From: Bodo saltans
Lineage: Eukaryota; Euglenozoa; Kinetoplastea; Eubodonida; Bodonidae
Length of the DNA: 44,199 nt
NCBI GenBank assembly: GCA_001460835.1
Contig: CYKH01000787.1
Coordinates: forward strand, 1 to 44,199
Direction of reading: 5' to 3'
Position numbers and translations under genes: made by a program
In this document: in pieces, positions 30,209-39,359 of the stretch
Numbering within the stretch: position 1 is the stretch's first letter
Layout of the letters: the number at the start of each line of letters is the position of its first letter
Notes under the pieces: model-generated
What the model saw: the letters and a program-made list of their open reading frames with translations, nothing else
Told to the model about the DNA's origin: nothing
Databases searched by the model: none

Positions 30209-31162
30209 ACGAGAGTCGAGCGTCGCAAGCATGCTGCGCTCCCAATCACGTCGTCTGCGGGATGCGTCGCGCAGTGGGCTGTCCAGTCTGCGTTTGCTGC
30301 TGCTGTGTGCGTCATCACTGTAGTCTGGCGACCCTCTCGGCCTCCCATTGCCGATGTGTTTACGGTGATCAACCAAGCAATGACCGTTGGGGTGTGTATC
30401 CTCAGTGCAGTCCGTGTTGCCCATAGCCAGGTGGAGGACAACACGTCCCTCCAAGCAATCAATAGCGCGCTGTCTGTATTTGTCATGATATCTTCCGTCA
30501 ATGGAGTTGTGCGAGCACTTCACAAGTTGATGGTCCGCGTGTGGGAGGGCAAGCGGACCCATGCAGACATGTTGATTGCTTCTTCGCTCCAACGGAAGAC
30601 AACCCCAACAGCTAGAGCTATCACTCGCCGTCCAGAACATTTGACTTCGCGACTCACAGCAAATCTCTCCAAAAGAACTGCCAAGGACGTGGCAACGCTT
30701 CTGCCTGTTAGTGATGATGAAGAAACAAGTACGCTGTATGTTCCTCCCCAGTCCTCGTTGCCGAGCTCAGAATTTCGTGAAGAGCGTGTGAGGAGGTGGC
30801 TTGCAGCAGCAGCAGCATCATCATCTCACAACACAACACGGCGACAAGTCGACGACGCAGCAGCAACAGCAGTGGCTCTCCCAACGCCGCCTCGGACGTT
30901 CCCACCTGGTGGCAACAACAGTGCTGTCCATCGCCATCAACATGTGTTTTCCACCGATACGCTTGGGGGCCGGAAGTCTCTTCGCCCTTCTCAGTTTGGG
31001 GCCGTGCCACCCATGACTCCCCACGAGACGGTTCGTAACCTGAGCAGACTCGTGGACCTTGCAGTGCGTATCAACACCACCAATAGACTGGAAGACTGGG
31101 AGAGAAGGGGTAGAGCCACCTCGTTAATGCTGCTTACAAGTGAAGAGCGAAGGATGCTGTGA
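30209..31162 (+). pseudogene. 3' part of the fragmented membrane-protein gene
   Basis: An open stretch in the same frame as the two preceding pieces, with no good ATG at its start. The first 60-odd residues align without gaps to the NHL protein: GCVAQWAVQSAFAAAVCVI then WRPSRPP corresponds to GCSAGAWIIGVANIVAALAL then LRPFRLP. A further helix pair follows, then a cytosolic Ser/Arg-rich tail of about 200 residues. Between 30083 and 30208 several stops occur in this frame, while neighbouring frames contain short coding-like pieces (for example YVSRVREWLASNQR). It can only be understood as the end of the gene starting at 26180. Confidence 0.6.
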
Positions 31163-31788
31163 GAGCTTTAGTTCTTTTCATTTTACTTTCTCCCTCATTG
31201 TTGTTGCATTTTCCTTTTGTTTGTCATTTTAGTCCCCTTCCAATCAAACTGCGTTTTTCTTGCGACACTGAAATCGTGAGGCGCTGCAAAAAATTGCAGT
31301 ACCCTCCTGCTTCGCTGGTTTGTCGTGTTTTTCTTTTTTATTTTGTCCGGTTTAAAGCTTGCGGACGACCGCGCTGACGCGCACAAAACTTCCTTCGACT
31401 TTTGTGGCGCAATTCTTGTTGATTACAATAAGTGCTACGACGAGACAATTCACGAGAGATCAAGTGTAAAGGGAAAATGTAAGTGTGAAGGGCGCACAGC
31501 GAAGTAGGCAACTTCAAAAAACCCTTTCACAATCACCTCTGAAATCAACACTTTCAAACATCGATGAGCACAAATTCAAACTTTGGTGCCCAAATAATTC
31601 ATTCAGCCCCCCACCTTGTTCCAATTAGTGTTGTGTCGCTGCTGTCAATGTTTCGCAGGGTGCACCAGATTCATCCCAAGCATTTTTCTTTTTGAGAATG
31701 CATATTGGTGATTTTTGTTTCCATTTGTGATTCTTGGTCGGCACGCACAAAGAAAACAGTGATAATAAAAAACAAAAACGAAGCGAAA
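31163..31788 (+). other. Intergenic region
   Basis: 626 bp with no convincing gene on either strand. T-rich tracts occur near 31190-31260 and 31328-31345, a small inverted repeat CTGCA/TGCAG lies at about 31283-31298, and an A-rich leader (about 31745-31788) precedes the next ATG. The upstream extension of the next frame has no ATG before 31789. Confidence 0.55.
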
Positions 31789-34548
31789 ATGCCTCCAACA
31801 ACCCGTGCTGCAGCCGCTGCAGCCGCATCGACACACAACCTCCCAGGCGAAACGTTGGTCCCGTCGCCCACTCCTCCACCTCCTCTTCCCACATTGCCCT
31901 CGGAGGGAAAAGAACAACTGTCAACAACAACTCAGACAGCAGGTGCAGCAGCGTCCATCCCGCCAGCACAACAACAAATGCGCCAAACACGTCGTAACAC
32001 ACAAACCGTCTCTAACGATCAAGGGACGCACGTGATGGACCCTTGGAAAGATGACCGACTCCGAGACTTTGTTGCCATTAACGTCCTCACACGCATCCGC
32101 AGCTTTCATCTTCCTGATGATGCGCCCCTGGCAGGTGCGGGGTCGATTAACAAACAACGAGTCGATCAACTGTATTTGCTCCCGAGAACGAAAGCTCGGT
32201 GTTCGGGGGACGCGACAGACTGCCCACTTCGCAGAGTGTTCTGCAGGATATTCGGACCTGCTGCACTGCACCATGAACAACACAGCGCCAGCTCGACGGT
32301 GGTGCTGTTCGACGAGGGTGTCAAGGCGACACCTTTGTTCTCTGCAGCAACTCCTTTGCAAATGAAGTCAGCCACGGACCGAGAGGAGGCGCTAGTAGCA
32401 AGCCCAGACCCGGCAGCTGTTCACCTTCTTGCAGAGGATCCTGCTTCATCAGCGAGTGAGGTCGTTGCGGCAGTCATCAAGCGCGAAGATGGAGAGGAGG
32501 ATGAGGAACAAGCTGCTCAAGTCGCAGCACGGAGGTCCTTGTTTGGAGACGATGATCACGACGCTGCGATCGACAGCACTGTCGCGATAAAAAGCGAATC
32601 TGTTGATGTTTTGACAGAGTCCATCACCACCGTAGTCTCAGCCGACGAAACACAGCAGCTCTCGCCCACATTCGGGCCGACGCCCCCCTCCGTCGTGCCG
32701 GTGTTGCCTGCAACTGCATCGAGCAGCAGCCTCCCATCAGCAGCTGTGCCCCACAGCAACCCAAGAGGCCAATCGGTGGCGACGACCGCTGGTTCTGCCA
32801 CCCCTGCCGACTACCGCAGTGACTTAGATTGCCACTGCTGCACCGACTGTGTGGATGCCATGTGCGCCCATTATCAATCCCTGCTCACCCGCGGTGTTAT
32901 CTTCGACCGGTTCAGCCAGAAAGACTTCCTCTTTGCACATTGGGTGCTATTCCAGAATATGGAGGGGGCGGCGATGGACAGCCATGGTGCACTAAGTCGC
33001 AAAGAAGCGTTATCGATTCAAGTGAAGAGTGGTTACTATGATCTCCTTAAAGTGCCGAGATCGGAGGATGAAGTGCTTCAGCAAGCGCTGCAGCAACAAC
33101 AACAGCAATCGACGTCGTCTCCTCCTATGCCAGCCTCCGTCACACCGGGTGCCGCACTGCTGCCTGCAGCACCGTCTTCATCATCAGATCAGGCGGTCGT
33201 CGCGGAGGGCGGTACCAACAGCGGCAGTGCCACCACCAGCACCATAGCCCCACCACCACGCAAGCGGAATCGTTTGGGAACCACAACACACCACAACGAT
33301 GAACCTCTTCTTTCCGCAAAGGTGAAGTTCGAGGATGAGGACGAAGGAGTACCTGCAGCGACGCCAACGTCATCGGGTTCGTACTTAAAAGACGCAGGCA
33401 GCGCTCGGCGACCATCGAGGAGAACAGAGGCAACGCAGCCAATCGATGCTGCAACAGCAGCTGCACCCTCTGCATCCTCTGCGACTATGGCTGCTAGTGA
33501 GATGCCACCTCCGCCTAGGAAAGGCCGCGCCAACCAGTACACCAAAGCAAGGGACCTCGCTCTTGCGGCAGCAGCTGCTGCAGCTGCAGCGGAAGCGGCG
33601 GGGCACCCCATCGCAGTAAAAAAGGAAGAGCCTTCGTCCCCCACTGCAACAAGCCGCACATCAACACCCTCCCACAGCTCATCCTCGAACAACAACACCC
33701 GCGCGGGCAGTACTGCTACAAGCGACAGCGGCGACGCAAAGAACCAATGGAGCGTCCCCCCAGTTCTCTCACTGGGGGGAGGAGGTTCGTCCTCGTCGTC
33801 GCTGTCGACGCAGTTGTTGTCCCTATCGATGATGACCTCCACAGCGAAGTTGTCGAAGCACGCACGTATTCGCATGCGAGACGAAGAGGCAGCAATTATG
33901 GTTCTGTTAGGATGCGACCCTTCTTCTTCTTCGGCAGTTGCCACAACGCCGACAACCACACCCACCTCCCCACACGCAGACGAAAAGGATTTCGCTTCTG
34001 CTACTGTTGGAAGTGGCTCTGGACTGGCACAGTATCATCAGCTGGTTGCTGAGAATCGCCACCCTGTCCAAAGCACTCGGGAGTCTGTGACGAGTGCGCG
34101 GATTTTAGAAGAAAGTGAAGAACTGCGACGCCAAAAGATTCAAGCAGCAACTCCACAAAAGCCAACTACCGGTATCCAAATCACACGCACCTCAAGGAGG
34201 GGCCAAACATCAGAGCTATCCTCCTCTTCGGCTGGATCACACGACGATCGCGACGACGCGTCGCTCGTTACCACAGCGGCCACGAATGCAATGGCCGAGG
34301 AGCCGCTTCGACATTACACGTTTGAGCAGCAGTGCTTGTTGTTGCTAGCTGCGTCCCGCTGGATAGACCCCGATGTGGCCGTTGGTCCCTTGTTCCTCCC
34401 GTCGGTAACAGAAGAAACAGAAGAGTCATCTTCCACTGCGCGCCCTATCCGCAATACAGTGAACTACTGGTCAGCAAAAGCTGTGGCGGCGACACTTGAC
34501 CCGCCGTCGCGAGGGGTGCACCTCACGCCTTACGCACATGACATGTAA
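31789..34548 (+). CDS. Unknown low-complexity protein with a Cys-rich core
   Basis: 919 residues from the ATG at 31789. Not recognised. It begins Ala/Pro-rich, then has a compact block (DPWKDDRLRDFVAINVLTRI) near residue 80. A Cys-rich segment CHCCTDCVDAMCAHY at about 345-360 is followed by GVIFDRFSQKDFLFAHWVLF, which looks folded; the Cys/His pattern might bind zinc but matches no finger I know. Later come runs of Gln, Ala and Ser, several KKEE/KVKFEDED stretches that resemble sumoylation-type motifs, and a compact C-terminus (FEQQCLLLLAASRWIDPDVA). A nuclear role is possible from the basic/acidic mix but unproven. Confidence 0.75.
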   Translation: MPPTTRAAAAAAASTHNLPGETLVPSPTPPPPLPTLPSEGKEQLSTTTQTAGAAASIPPAQQQMRQTRRNTQTVSNDQGTHVMDPWKDDRLRDFVAINVLTRIRSFHLPDDAPLAGAGSINKQRVDQLYLLPRTKARCSGDATDCPLRRVFCRIFGPAALHHEQHSASSTVVLFDEGVKATPLFSAATPLQMKSATDREEALVASPDPAAVHLLAEDPASSASEVVAAVIKREDGEEDEEQAAQVAARRSLFGDDDHDAAIDSTVAIKSESVDVLTESITTVVSADETQQLSPTFGPTPPSVVPVLPATASSSSLPSAAVPHSNPRGQSVATTAGSATPADYRSDLDCHCCTDCVDAMCAHYQSLLTRGVIFDRFSQKDFLFAHWVLFQNMEGAAMDSHGALSRKEALSIQVKSGYYDLLKVPRSEDEVLQQALQQQQQQSTSSPPMPASVTPGAALLPAAPSSSSDQAVVAEGGTNSGSATTSTIAPPPRKRNRLGTTTHHNDEPLLSAKVKFEDEDEGVPAATPTSSGSYLKDAGSARRPSRRTEATQPIDAATAAAPSASSATMAASEMPPPPRKGRANQYTKARDLALAAAAAAAAAEAAGHPIAVKKEEPSSPTATSRTSTPSHSSSSNNNTRAGSTATSDSGDAKNQWSVPPVLSLGGGGSSSSSLSTQLLSLSMMTSTAKLSKHARIRMRDEEAAIMVLLGCDPSSSSAVATTPTTTPTSPHADEKDFASATVGSGSGLAQYHQLVAENRHPVQSTRESVTSARILEESEELRRQKIQAATPQKPTTGIQITRTSRRGQTSELSSSSAGSHDDRDDASLVTTAATNAMAEEPLRHYTFEQQCLLLLAASRWIDPDVAVGPLFLPSVTEETEESSSTARPIRNTVNYWSAKAVAATLDPPSRGVHLTPYAHDM

Positions 34549-34672
34549 TTACCTTTGTTGTGTGGTTGTGCTGGTCTCAGTTGTGTGTGTGTGTGTGTGA
34601 AATGTTCAGTGAACTCATAGAGAACGAAGCAATATTGCAAAAAACGAAAAAAACGTGTCCCCGGAGTTCCTC

Positions 34673-34730
34673 TTTTTTTTTTTTGTATTCCTTCTTGTTT
34701 CCATGACACTTCGTATTTGCTTACACACAG
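34673..34730 (+). promoter_or_regulatory. Probable spliced-leader acceptor
   Basis: A run of twelve T, then TTGTATTCCTTCTTGTTTCC, and the first AG at 34729-34730 in CACACAG. The ATG at 34832 is the first ATG after this AG. The ATG at 34703 lies inside the tract and would be removed. Confidence 0.5.
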
Positions 34731-34831
34731 AACAACATAAAAACACGCAAAAACTCTTGAGCCGAGAAGAGAATAGAGTTGCTCCCATCTTTATCCCATT
34801 TTTATCGCATTTTCGAGCACTGTTATTATTC

Positions 34832-36493
34832 ATGCGGATCCGTGTCATTCTGGACGACTCCTTCGTGCACGGCATCCACCCCGCCGCGGAAGTTCTTGGC
34901 TCTCCTGACGGCAGCGTCACTGCAGTCGTGTGGCAGATCAATCCCAACATTCCCATCGGGTCCCCTGTTCACTTAGAGAAGCTGTCTGCTATGCTGACCC
35001 TTGGAGATGCCATGTCAGAAGCGACGGAACTGGCGCTGTTCTCCGTGACCTGGCTCAATACGGTGGAGTGGCAAACTGGGCTGTTCATTGACCCGGCAAA
35101 GACTGCGTACGCTCTGCAACTTCGTGAAGAATCGTCTATTCTGTTGACCCGAGACCCGTACTCCATTATGCTCGCGCACTACCTCGTGCAGCAGAGTGGC
35201 GGTGCGATCATGGATCCGCTCCTCACTGCATCGGAAGAGCCCAACTTTTTCTGGGCGCCGCTTTCCACCGCGGCCCTCAGTCTGGAAGGTATTTGGGGAG
35301 ACGATGATAAGGAATCGAATCAGGCAACATCAGGGTCAGGCCCCATCGCCTTGCAGTCGCTGGGGGGTACTAAGAGAAGAGTGTGGAAGCGACATGGGGA
35401 TGATATCTGGGCGCTGAGGGGCTGCGTTGCTGTGTTCGGCTACCCAGCCGCCACCACCAGCTCAACATCCACTAATACTGCACCACAATCAACAACAGGG
35501 AATGCATTGCTGCTGAAGAAGCTCCCTATTCAGCAGTCTCACGTCGTAGCACTGCACAAGTCTTTGTCCAGCCGCCGTTCGTTTCAATGGACATTTCGAG
35601 TGGGCTACCGAGACCCCACCAGCACTGTAGCCTCATTGGGAGGTAAGAGTACAGCTACTGTTGGCAGAGACGATGGGGGTGCCGTTATCTACGGGGATAG
35701 TTACTTTGTTCGAGAGGACGGCAAACAACGTGGAAATTCTACGATGGCTCCTACTCAAAATCGAAGTGGAGGCCGTGGTGGTGGTGGTCAGCAAGAGGAC
35801 TCATCGGACCTTTCCGACGATGATGAGGGTGACGATGTGGAAGAGGAGCAGAAGATTGGCGTCCCCCTTCCCTCGTTATTCCTAGGCTTCGCCCTTCGCC
35901 AAGCCCTTGAGGACGCGGAATGTGAAGCCGCCGAGGGTGCCCGCATGAAGTCCAACCCACAGTCCAATCCACAGTCCGGTTCTCGCACACCGCGAACGCC
36001 ACGAGCTGCAGGGACTGATGGCCCGTCGTCCCCTGCTGGGCGTGCTGGAGGAGTAGTGGTGTTTGACGATGCAAGCCAAGCAGCATCAGCGTCGCCTCCA
36101 CCAGTTGCTCGGAAAGTGTTTGAACTGCCAGCAATGTTTGAATCGTGTTGCTTGCTGGACTCTATTACCGGCAGGTTGCACCTTGGTAGCAGCTCTCGTG
36201 AAGGGGCTCGAGCAATCTACGCGGATCTCGACACGTACGTCTGCCGCAACGGCATGATGCTGTCCTTTGCCGTCGACATGCAAGAAGGCATCGTCAACGT
36301 GCGGCAAGATGATCGATTGGTGCTCGTTGCGGCGCTTCCCTCGCGATTGCGCGAAGAGCTTGCCGATGCTGCTGCGGCCTCAGATGATGGGGGGAGCGCG
36401 AACAACTCTTTAGGAGGAGGTGCAGCATGGAATAGAATCGTGGCTCCTGTGGTGCAGATAGGGACAAAGGGTGTCTTCGTTGACATCTTCTAA
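34832..36493 (+). CDS. Unknown protein with a SPRY-like C-terminal half
   Basis: 553 residues. The upstream extension of the frame is T-rich leader, so the start is set at MRIRVILDD. Residues 1-165 are compact and not low-complexity, with no family I recognise. The C-terminal half has strand-rich pieces in an order resembling SPRY/B30.2: FQWTFRVGYRDP, VIYGDSYFVRED, PSLFLGFALRQ, then GMMLSFAVDMQEGIVNV (as in SPRY 'vDl..g.i.f') and a last strand VVQIGTKGVFVDIF. A disordered acidic/Ser insert lies in the middle (about 310-400). The SPRY call is tentative; a binding or adaptor role would follow from it. Confidence 0.65.
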   Translation: MRIRVILDDSFVHGIHPAAEVLGSPDGSVTAVVWQINPNIPIGSPVHLEKLSAMLTLGDAMSEATELALFSVTWLNTVEWQTGLFIDPAKTAYALQLREESSILLTRDPYSIMLAHYLVQQSGGAIMDPLLTASEEPNFFWAPLSTAALSLEGIWGDDDKESNQATSGSGPIALQSLGGTKRRVWKRHGDDIWALRGCVAVFGYPAATTSSTSTNTAPQSTTGNALLLKKLPIQQSHVVALHKSLSSRRSFQWTFRVGYRDPTSTVASLGGKSTATVGRDDGGAVIYGDSYFVREDGKQRGNSTMAPTQNRSGGRGGGGQQEDSSDLSDDDEGDDVEEEQKIGVPLPSLFLGFALRQALEDAECEAAEGARMKSNPQSNPQSGSRTPRTPRAAGTDGPSSPAGRAGGVVVFDDASQAASASPPPVARKVFELPAMFESCCLLDSITGRLHLGSSSREGARAIYADLDTYVCRNGMMLSFAVDMQEGIVNVRQDDRLVLVAALPSRLREELADAAAASDDGGSANNSLGGGAAWNRIVAPVVQIGTKGVFVDIF

Positions 36494-36728
36494 ATTGCTC
36501 TATTTACATCGCACCCACACACACAAAAAGAGAATTTGATTTCTTGTACTGTTGTAGTTCTTTATTACCACTCGCTCTGGGCAGTGATGAATTTTTTCCT
36601 TTCCACGTTTTTTCCCGGATAATGTTGTTTTCTATTCTCTCGGAGACGCATGCCGTACCCAACGCCGGGCCACAACGAATCGAGACAAACCTAAATTCGC
36701 GCACCCAATCAATCAGACCTCAAACATT

Positions 36729-37658
36729 ATGTTGCACCTTGTGACCGGCTTGTACGACTCGATATTCAGCGAGGAGAAAGCAAACGTGCTTGTAGTGGGT
36801 GCAGAGGGTGCGGGTAAAACCACAATTGTGGAGCAGCTCCGCTTCATGCTCGGCCCGAACAGCGGCGGCGCGCATCACCGACCCAATGCTGCCATCACAT
36901 CAAAACCAATCCGACCAACCGTTGGGCTCAACATGGTACGAGTAAAAAGGAAAGCAGACAGCGGCGCACTGAAGAACGTCTTCAGCGCGTCCTCCTCCTC
37001 TCCCCCGCCGACCAGCATCGCCTTTTGGGATGTGGGAGGACAATCAAGTCTTCGACCACTGTGGGTGAATTACTATCCGCAGTGTCACGGGGTCATATTC
37101 GTCATAGATGCATCGACGATCTTGACCAAGAGTGCTGATGTTTCTCGCATCACGAGGCATTTGCTGTGCCGACCAGATCTTGTCTCAGCGCCAATGGCGA
37201 TCTTGTTCAATAAATGGGATGTGGTGGAGGCCGCTTGTCATCAACAGCAGCATCAACACGTCCCTCCAGGCTCACCAGCAGCCGAACTCGCGACGTTGAC
37301 AGTGGCCAAAGCAATGGATGCGATAGGCTTAGTAGATTCGCTCCTTTACGCAAGCAGCGTTCTCACGAGACCGGAAGCACTGCTGTCCTCCTCTTCCTCG
37401 TCGTCAACAGGAAAATCTGTGAATGGCGGATGGAATGATGACACTCAACAACAAAAACATCTGTCTGCATCTTCATCTCCTCCTCCGATTCATCAGCAGA
37501 GCACTGGAAACGATGCAGGAAGTTGCGGGTTTGGTGTGAAGGTGTTTAAGTGCTTTACGGTGAGTGCCGCTGCTACAGGTGACGGTGTGCTGCAGGCATT
37601 TGACTGGCTTCTCTCCCAATCGCTGACCCACCGCGACGTTACAGAAGACGACAAGTAG
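36729..37658 (+). CDS. ARFRP1: ARF-related GTPase, ARFRP1-like
   Basis: 309 residues. The N-terminus MLHLVTGLYDSIFSEE is typical of ARFRP1 (yeast Arl3), which has no Gly2 myristoylation site and acts at the trans-Golgi to recruit ARL1 and golgins. G1 is GAEGAGKT at 24-31, the switch I Thr is in PTVGLN, G3 is WDVGGQ at 100-105, followed by SLRPLW and YYPQCHGVIFVID as in ARFRP1. G4 is NKWD at 161-164 where NKQD is usual. Two insertions of low-complexity sequence (about residues 42-60 and 205-270) make it half again as long as the roughly 200-residue family norm. All nucleotide-binding motifs are present, so it should be active. Confidence 0.9.
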   Translation: MLHLVTGLYDSIFSEEKANVLVVGAEGAGKTTIVEQLRFMLGPNSGGAHHRPNAAITSKPIRPTVGLNMVRVKRKADSGALKNVFSASSSSPPPTSIAFWDVGGQSSLRPLWVNYYPQCHGVIFVIDASTILTKSADVSRITRHLLCRPDLVSAPMAILFNKWDVVEAACHQQQHQHVPPGSPAAELATLTVAKAMDAIGLVDSLLYASSVLTRPEALLSSSSSSSTGKSVNGGWNDDTQQQKHLSASSSPPPIHQQSTGNDAGSCGFGVKVFKCFTVSAAATGDGVLQAFDWLLSQSLTHRDVTEDDK

Positions 37659-37851
37659 CGGCGCGTGTTAGAAGAAGCAGACATGGTATCTTATTGTTGC
37701 GTTTTTTTTTTCCTACCTTTTGCATTTTCGTGTCGAATTAAGATATGGCGTAGGAATTGATCAAACATGCCGAAGTGTTGTTTGTGTTATTTTACTCTTT
37801 GCACAAGTTCTCTCACATAGTAAGCAATATCTCTTTAACAAGAAGGCAAAA

Positions 37852-38583
37852 ATGGCAGCACCATCGAGCGGCACAAGTAGCACCACCGCCACCACCAGGT
37901 CGTCATCATTGTCATGCAGGGTTGTCACATTTCACACCACTGCTGGAGCTTTTTCCATCGAGCTCTATGACACTTACGCGCCGCGCCTCACACATCATAT
38001 GTACGAATTGGCGAAGAGCAACGCGTACAACAACACGCTCTTTCACAAATTGGTTCCCGGCCAATATCTTCAAGGTGGCGCAGCGACGCTGTCACCTTCG
38101 TCAACAGCTGGCAGCACCACAGCCACGACAAGCGCTGCAAGAAAGCAACATTTGCTCTCCGTATTTCAGGATGATGAGATTCACTCGAGCCTGCGCTTCA
38201 CCGGTGCCGGCATCGTCGGGTTCGCAAGTGCTGGCCCAGATCTCAACAGTTCTCAGTTCTTTATCACTCTTGCACCACAACCGAAGTTTGATGGCGTATT
38301 CTCAGTCATAGGACGTGTCTCCAGCGGAATGAAGGTGCTGCAGACGTTGTCAACTCAGTACCAGGTGGACCCCTCGACTTCGGCTCCGTACAACCCGATT
38401 CGAATCTCCCACTGCTCGTGCGGCGTGTATCCAAGGCAACGGCGGCCTCACGTTGTTGCGTCTGAGGAAAGAAAACGTGCTAGAGATGAGGAGGAGGTGA
38501 ACGGACCAATCGATTCTCTCACAAACAGCAGCGAGTGTGCAACAGTTTTCAAGCCACTGAAAATATTCTCCGCATACGCATGA
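37852..38583 (+). CDS. Divergent cyclophilin-type peptidyl-prolyl isomerase
   Basis: 243 residues from the ATG at 37852; the open frame upstream is leader with no ATG in it. The cyclophilin core is plain: VTFHTTAGAFSIELYDTYAP, FHKLVPGQYLQGG at 64-76, GAGIVGFASAGPDLN, SQFFITLAPQP. It is most like small PPIL1/PPIL3-type enzymes. Several active-site residues of human CypA are changed: Arg55 is Lys66, Trp121 is Lys and His126 is Phe (in PKFDGVFSVIG). A Ser/Thr-rich insert replaces the loop after QGG. The basic-acidic tail ERKRARDEEE may be a nuclear signal. Isomerase activity is likely reduced; a spliceosome-associated role as for PPIL1 is possible but only inferred. Confidence 0.85.
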   Translation: MAAPSSGTSSTTATTRSSSLSCRVVTFHTTAGAFSIELYDTYAPRLTHHMYELAKSNAYNNTLFHKLVPGQYLQGGAATLSPSSTAGSTTATTSAARKQHLLSVFQDDEIHSSLRFTGAGIVGFASAGPDLNSSQFFITLAPQPKFDGVFSVIGRVSSGMKVLQTLSTQYQVDPSTSAPYNPIRISHCSCGVYPRQRRPHVVASEERKRARDEEEVNGPIDSLTNSSECATVFKPLKIFSAYA

Positions 38584-39359
38584 TGTTTTTTCTTTTTCCC
38601 GCCTGTTGATAAGCGATGAGGAGAGCTTACGATCATCACTGCTCACGCGAGAGCCTTCTACCGAACGTGGCTATCGTTTTTCCGTTTCTACTCCATTCCA
38701 CAAAGCGAACTTAGGCATTCACAAGTAGACTTTTATCATAGGCACACCCTCTCACATTTTCAAATGTTCGTAGGTTTCTGCAACCAAGTTCCCCGTCATT
38801 CGGCACGAGGACCGAAGTAAGAGCGGTTCGGACCACCGTAGTAGCTGCCCGAGTAGCCGCGTTGCGAATGCTACCGTAAAACCACGTGCCGCTCAGGCTG
38901 GATTTCAACATTTTTCTCAGTTGTGGTTTGTGTAGCAGCGGCGTACGGTGTGGGTAGTTTGCTCGATCTTGTGATCCCCATCGCCATACGTGTTGTAGAT
39001 CCATCGTTCATAGCAGCTGCGGCGGCCACCACCGCGCCACCCCCTACAGCAGCACCTTCAGGTGATAGCGAACTTCTACTGCCTTCGAGTCAAGGGCCCG
39101 CTCGGTTAGCTAGCGGAAGTCAAAAGGGCGGTGATCGGTCAAGAGGGAAACAAAGTGCTAACCAGGGTGAAAAGTTGGATTGAGGCTAACGAGAGGGAAT
39201 GTTGTTATTTTCGTTTGCATTTCTTTTTAACGTGTGCTATTCCTAAGGAAAAAAAAAAAAATACACTGTCTTAGAGTAAATGTGTGTTTACATTTCGGAT
39301 GTTTACTCCCATTTTATTTCTCCCATTTCGAAGAATTGTAGAGAGAAATAAATAGAGAC
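38584..39359 (+). other. Unresolved 776-bp stretch with coding-like pieces on both strands
   Basis: No full gene can be assigned. On the + strand a frame ending at 39181-39183 reads as a protein C-terminus with one hydrophobic segment (VVVCVAAAYGVGSLLDLVIP), an Ala/Pro stretch and a basic tail, but has no ATG after its upstream stop at about 38856. Coding-like pieces in other + frames (for example VRTTVVAARVAALRM near 38820-38876) could be its N-terminal part after frameshifts. On the - strand, 39004-38711 is open from an ATG for 97 codons, and other - frames give a Gly/Tyr-rich piece (RGYSGSYYGGPN, about 38861-38795). A decayed small membrane protein on + is my best guess. Flanks are T-rich UTR. 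Confidence 0.35.

Noticed and set aside
34582-34599. TG dinucleotide run
   Set aside because: A short simple repeat in an intergenic region, common in such genomes and with no sign of function.
34703-34831. Upstream ATG at 34703 in frame with the SPRY-like gene
   Set aside because: It lies inside the polypyrimidine tract before the likely acceptor, and the added residues have leader-like composition.
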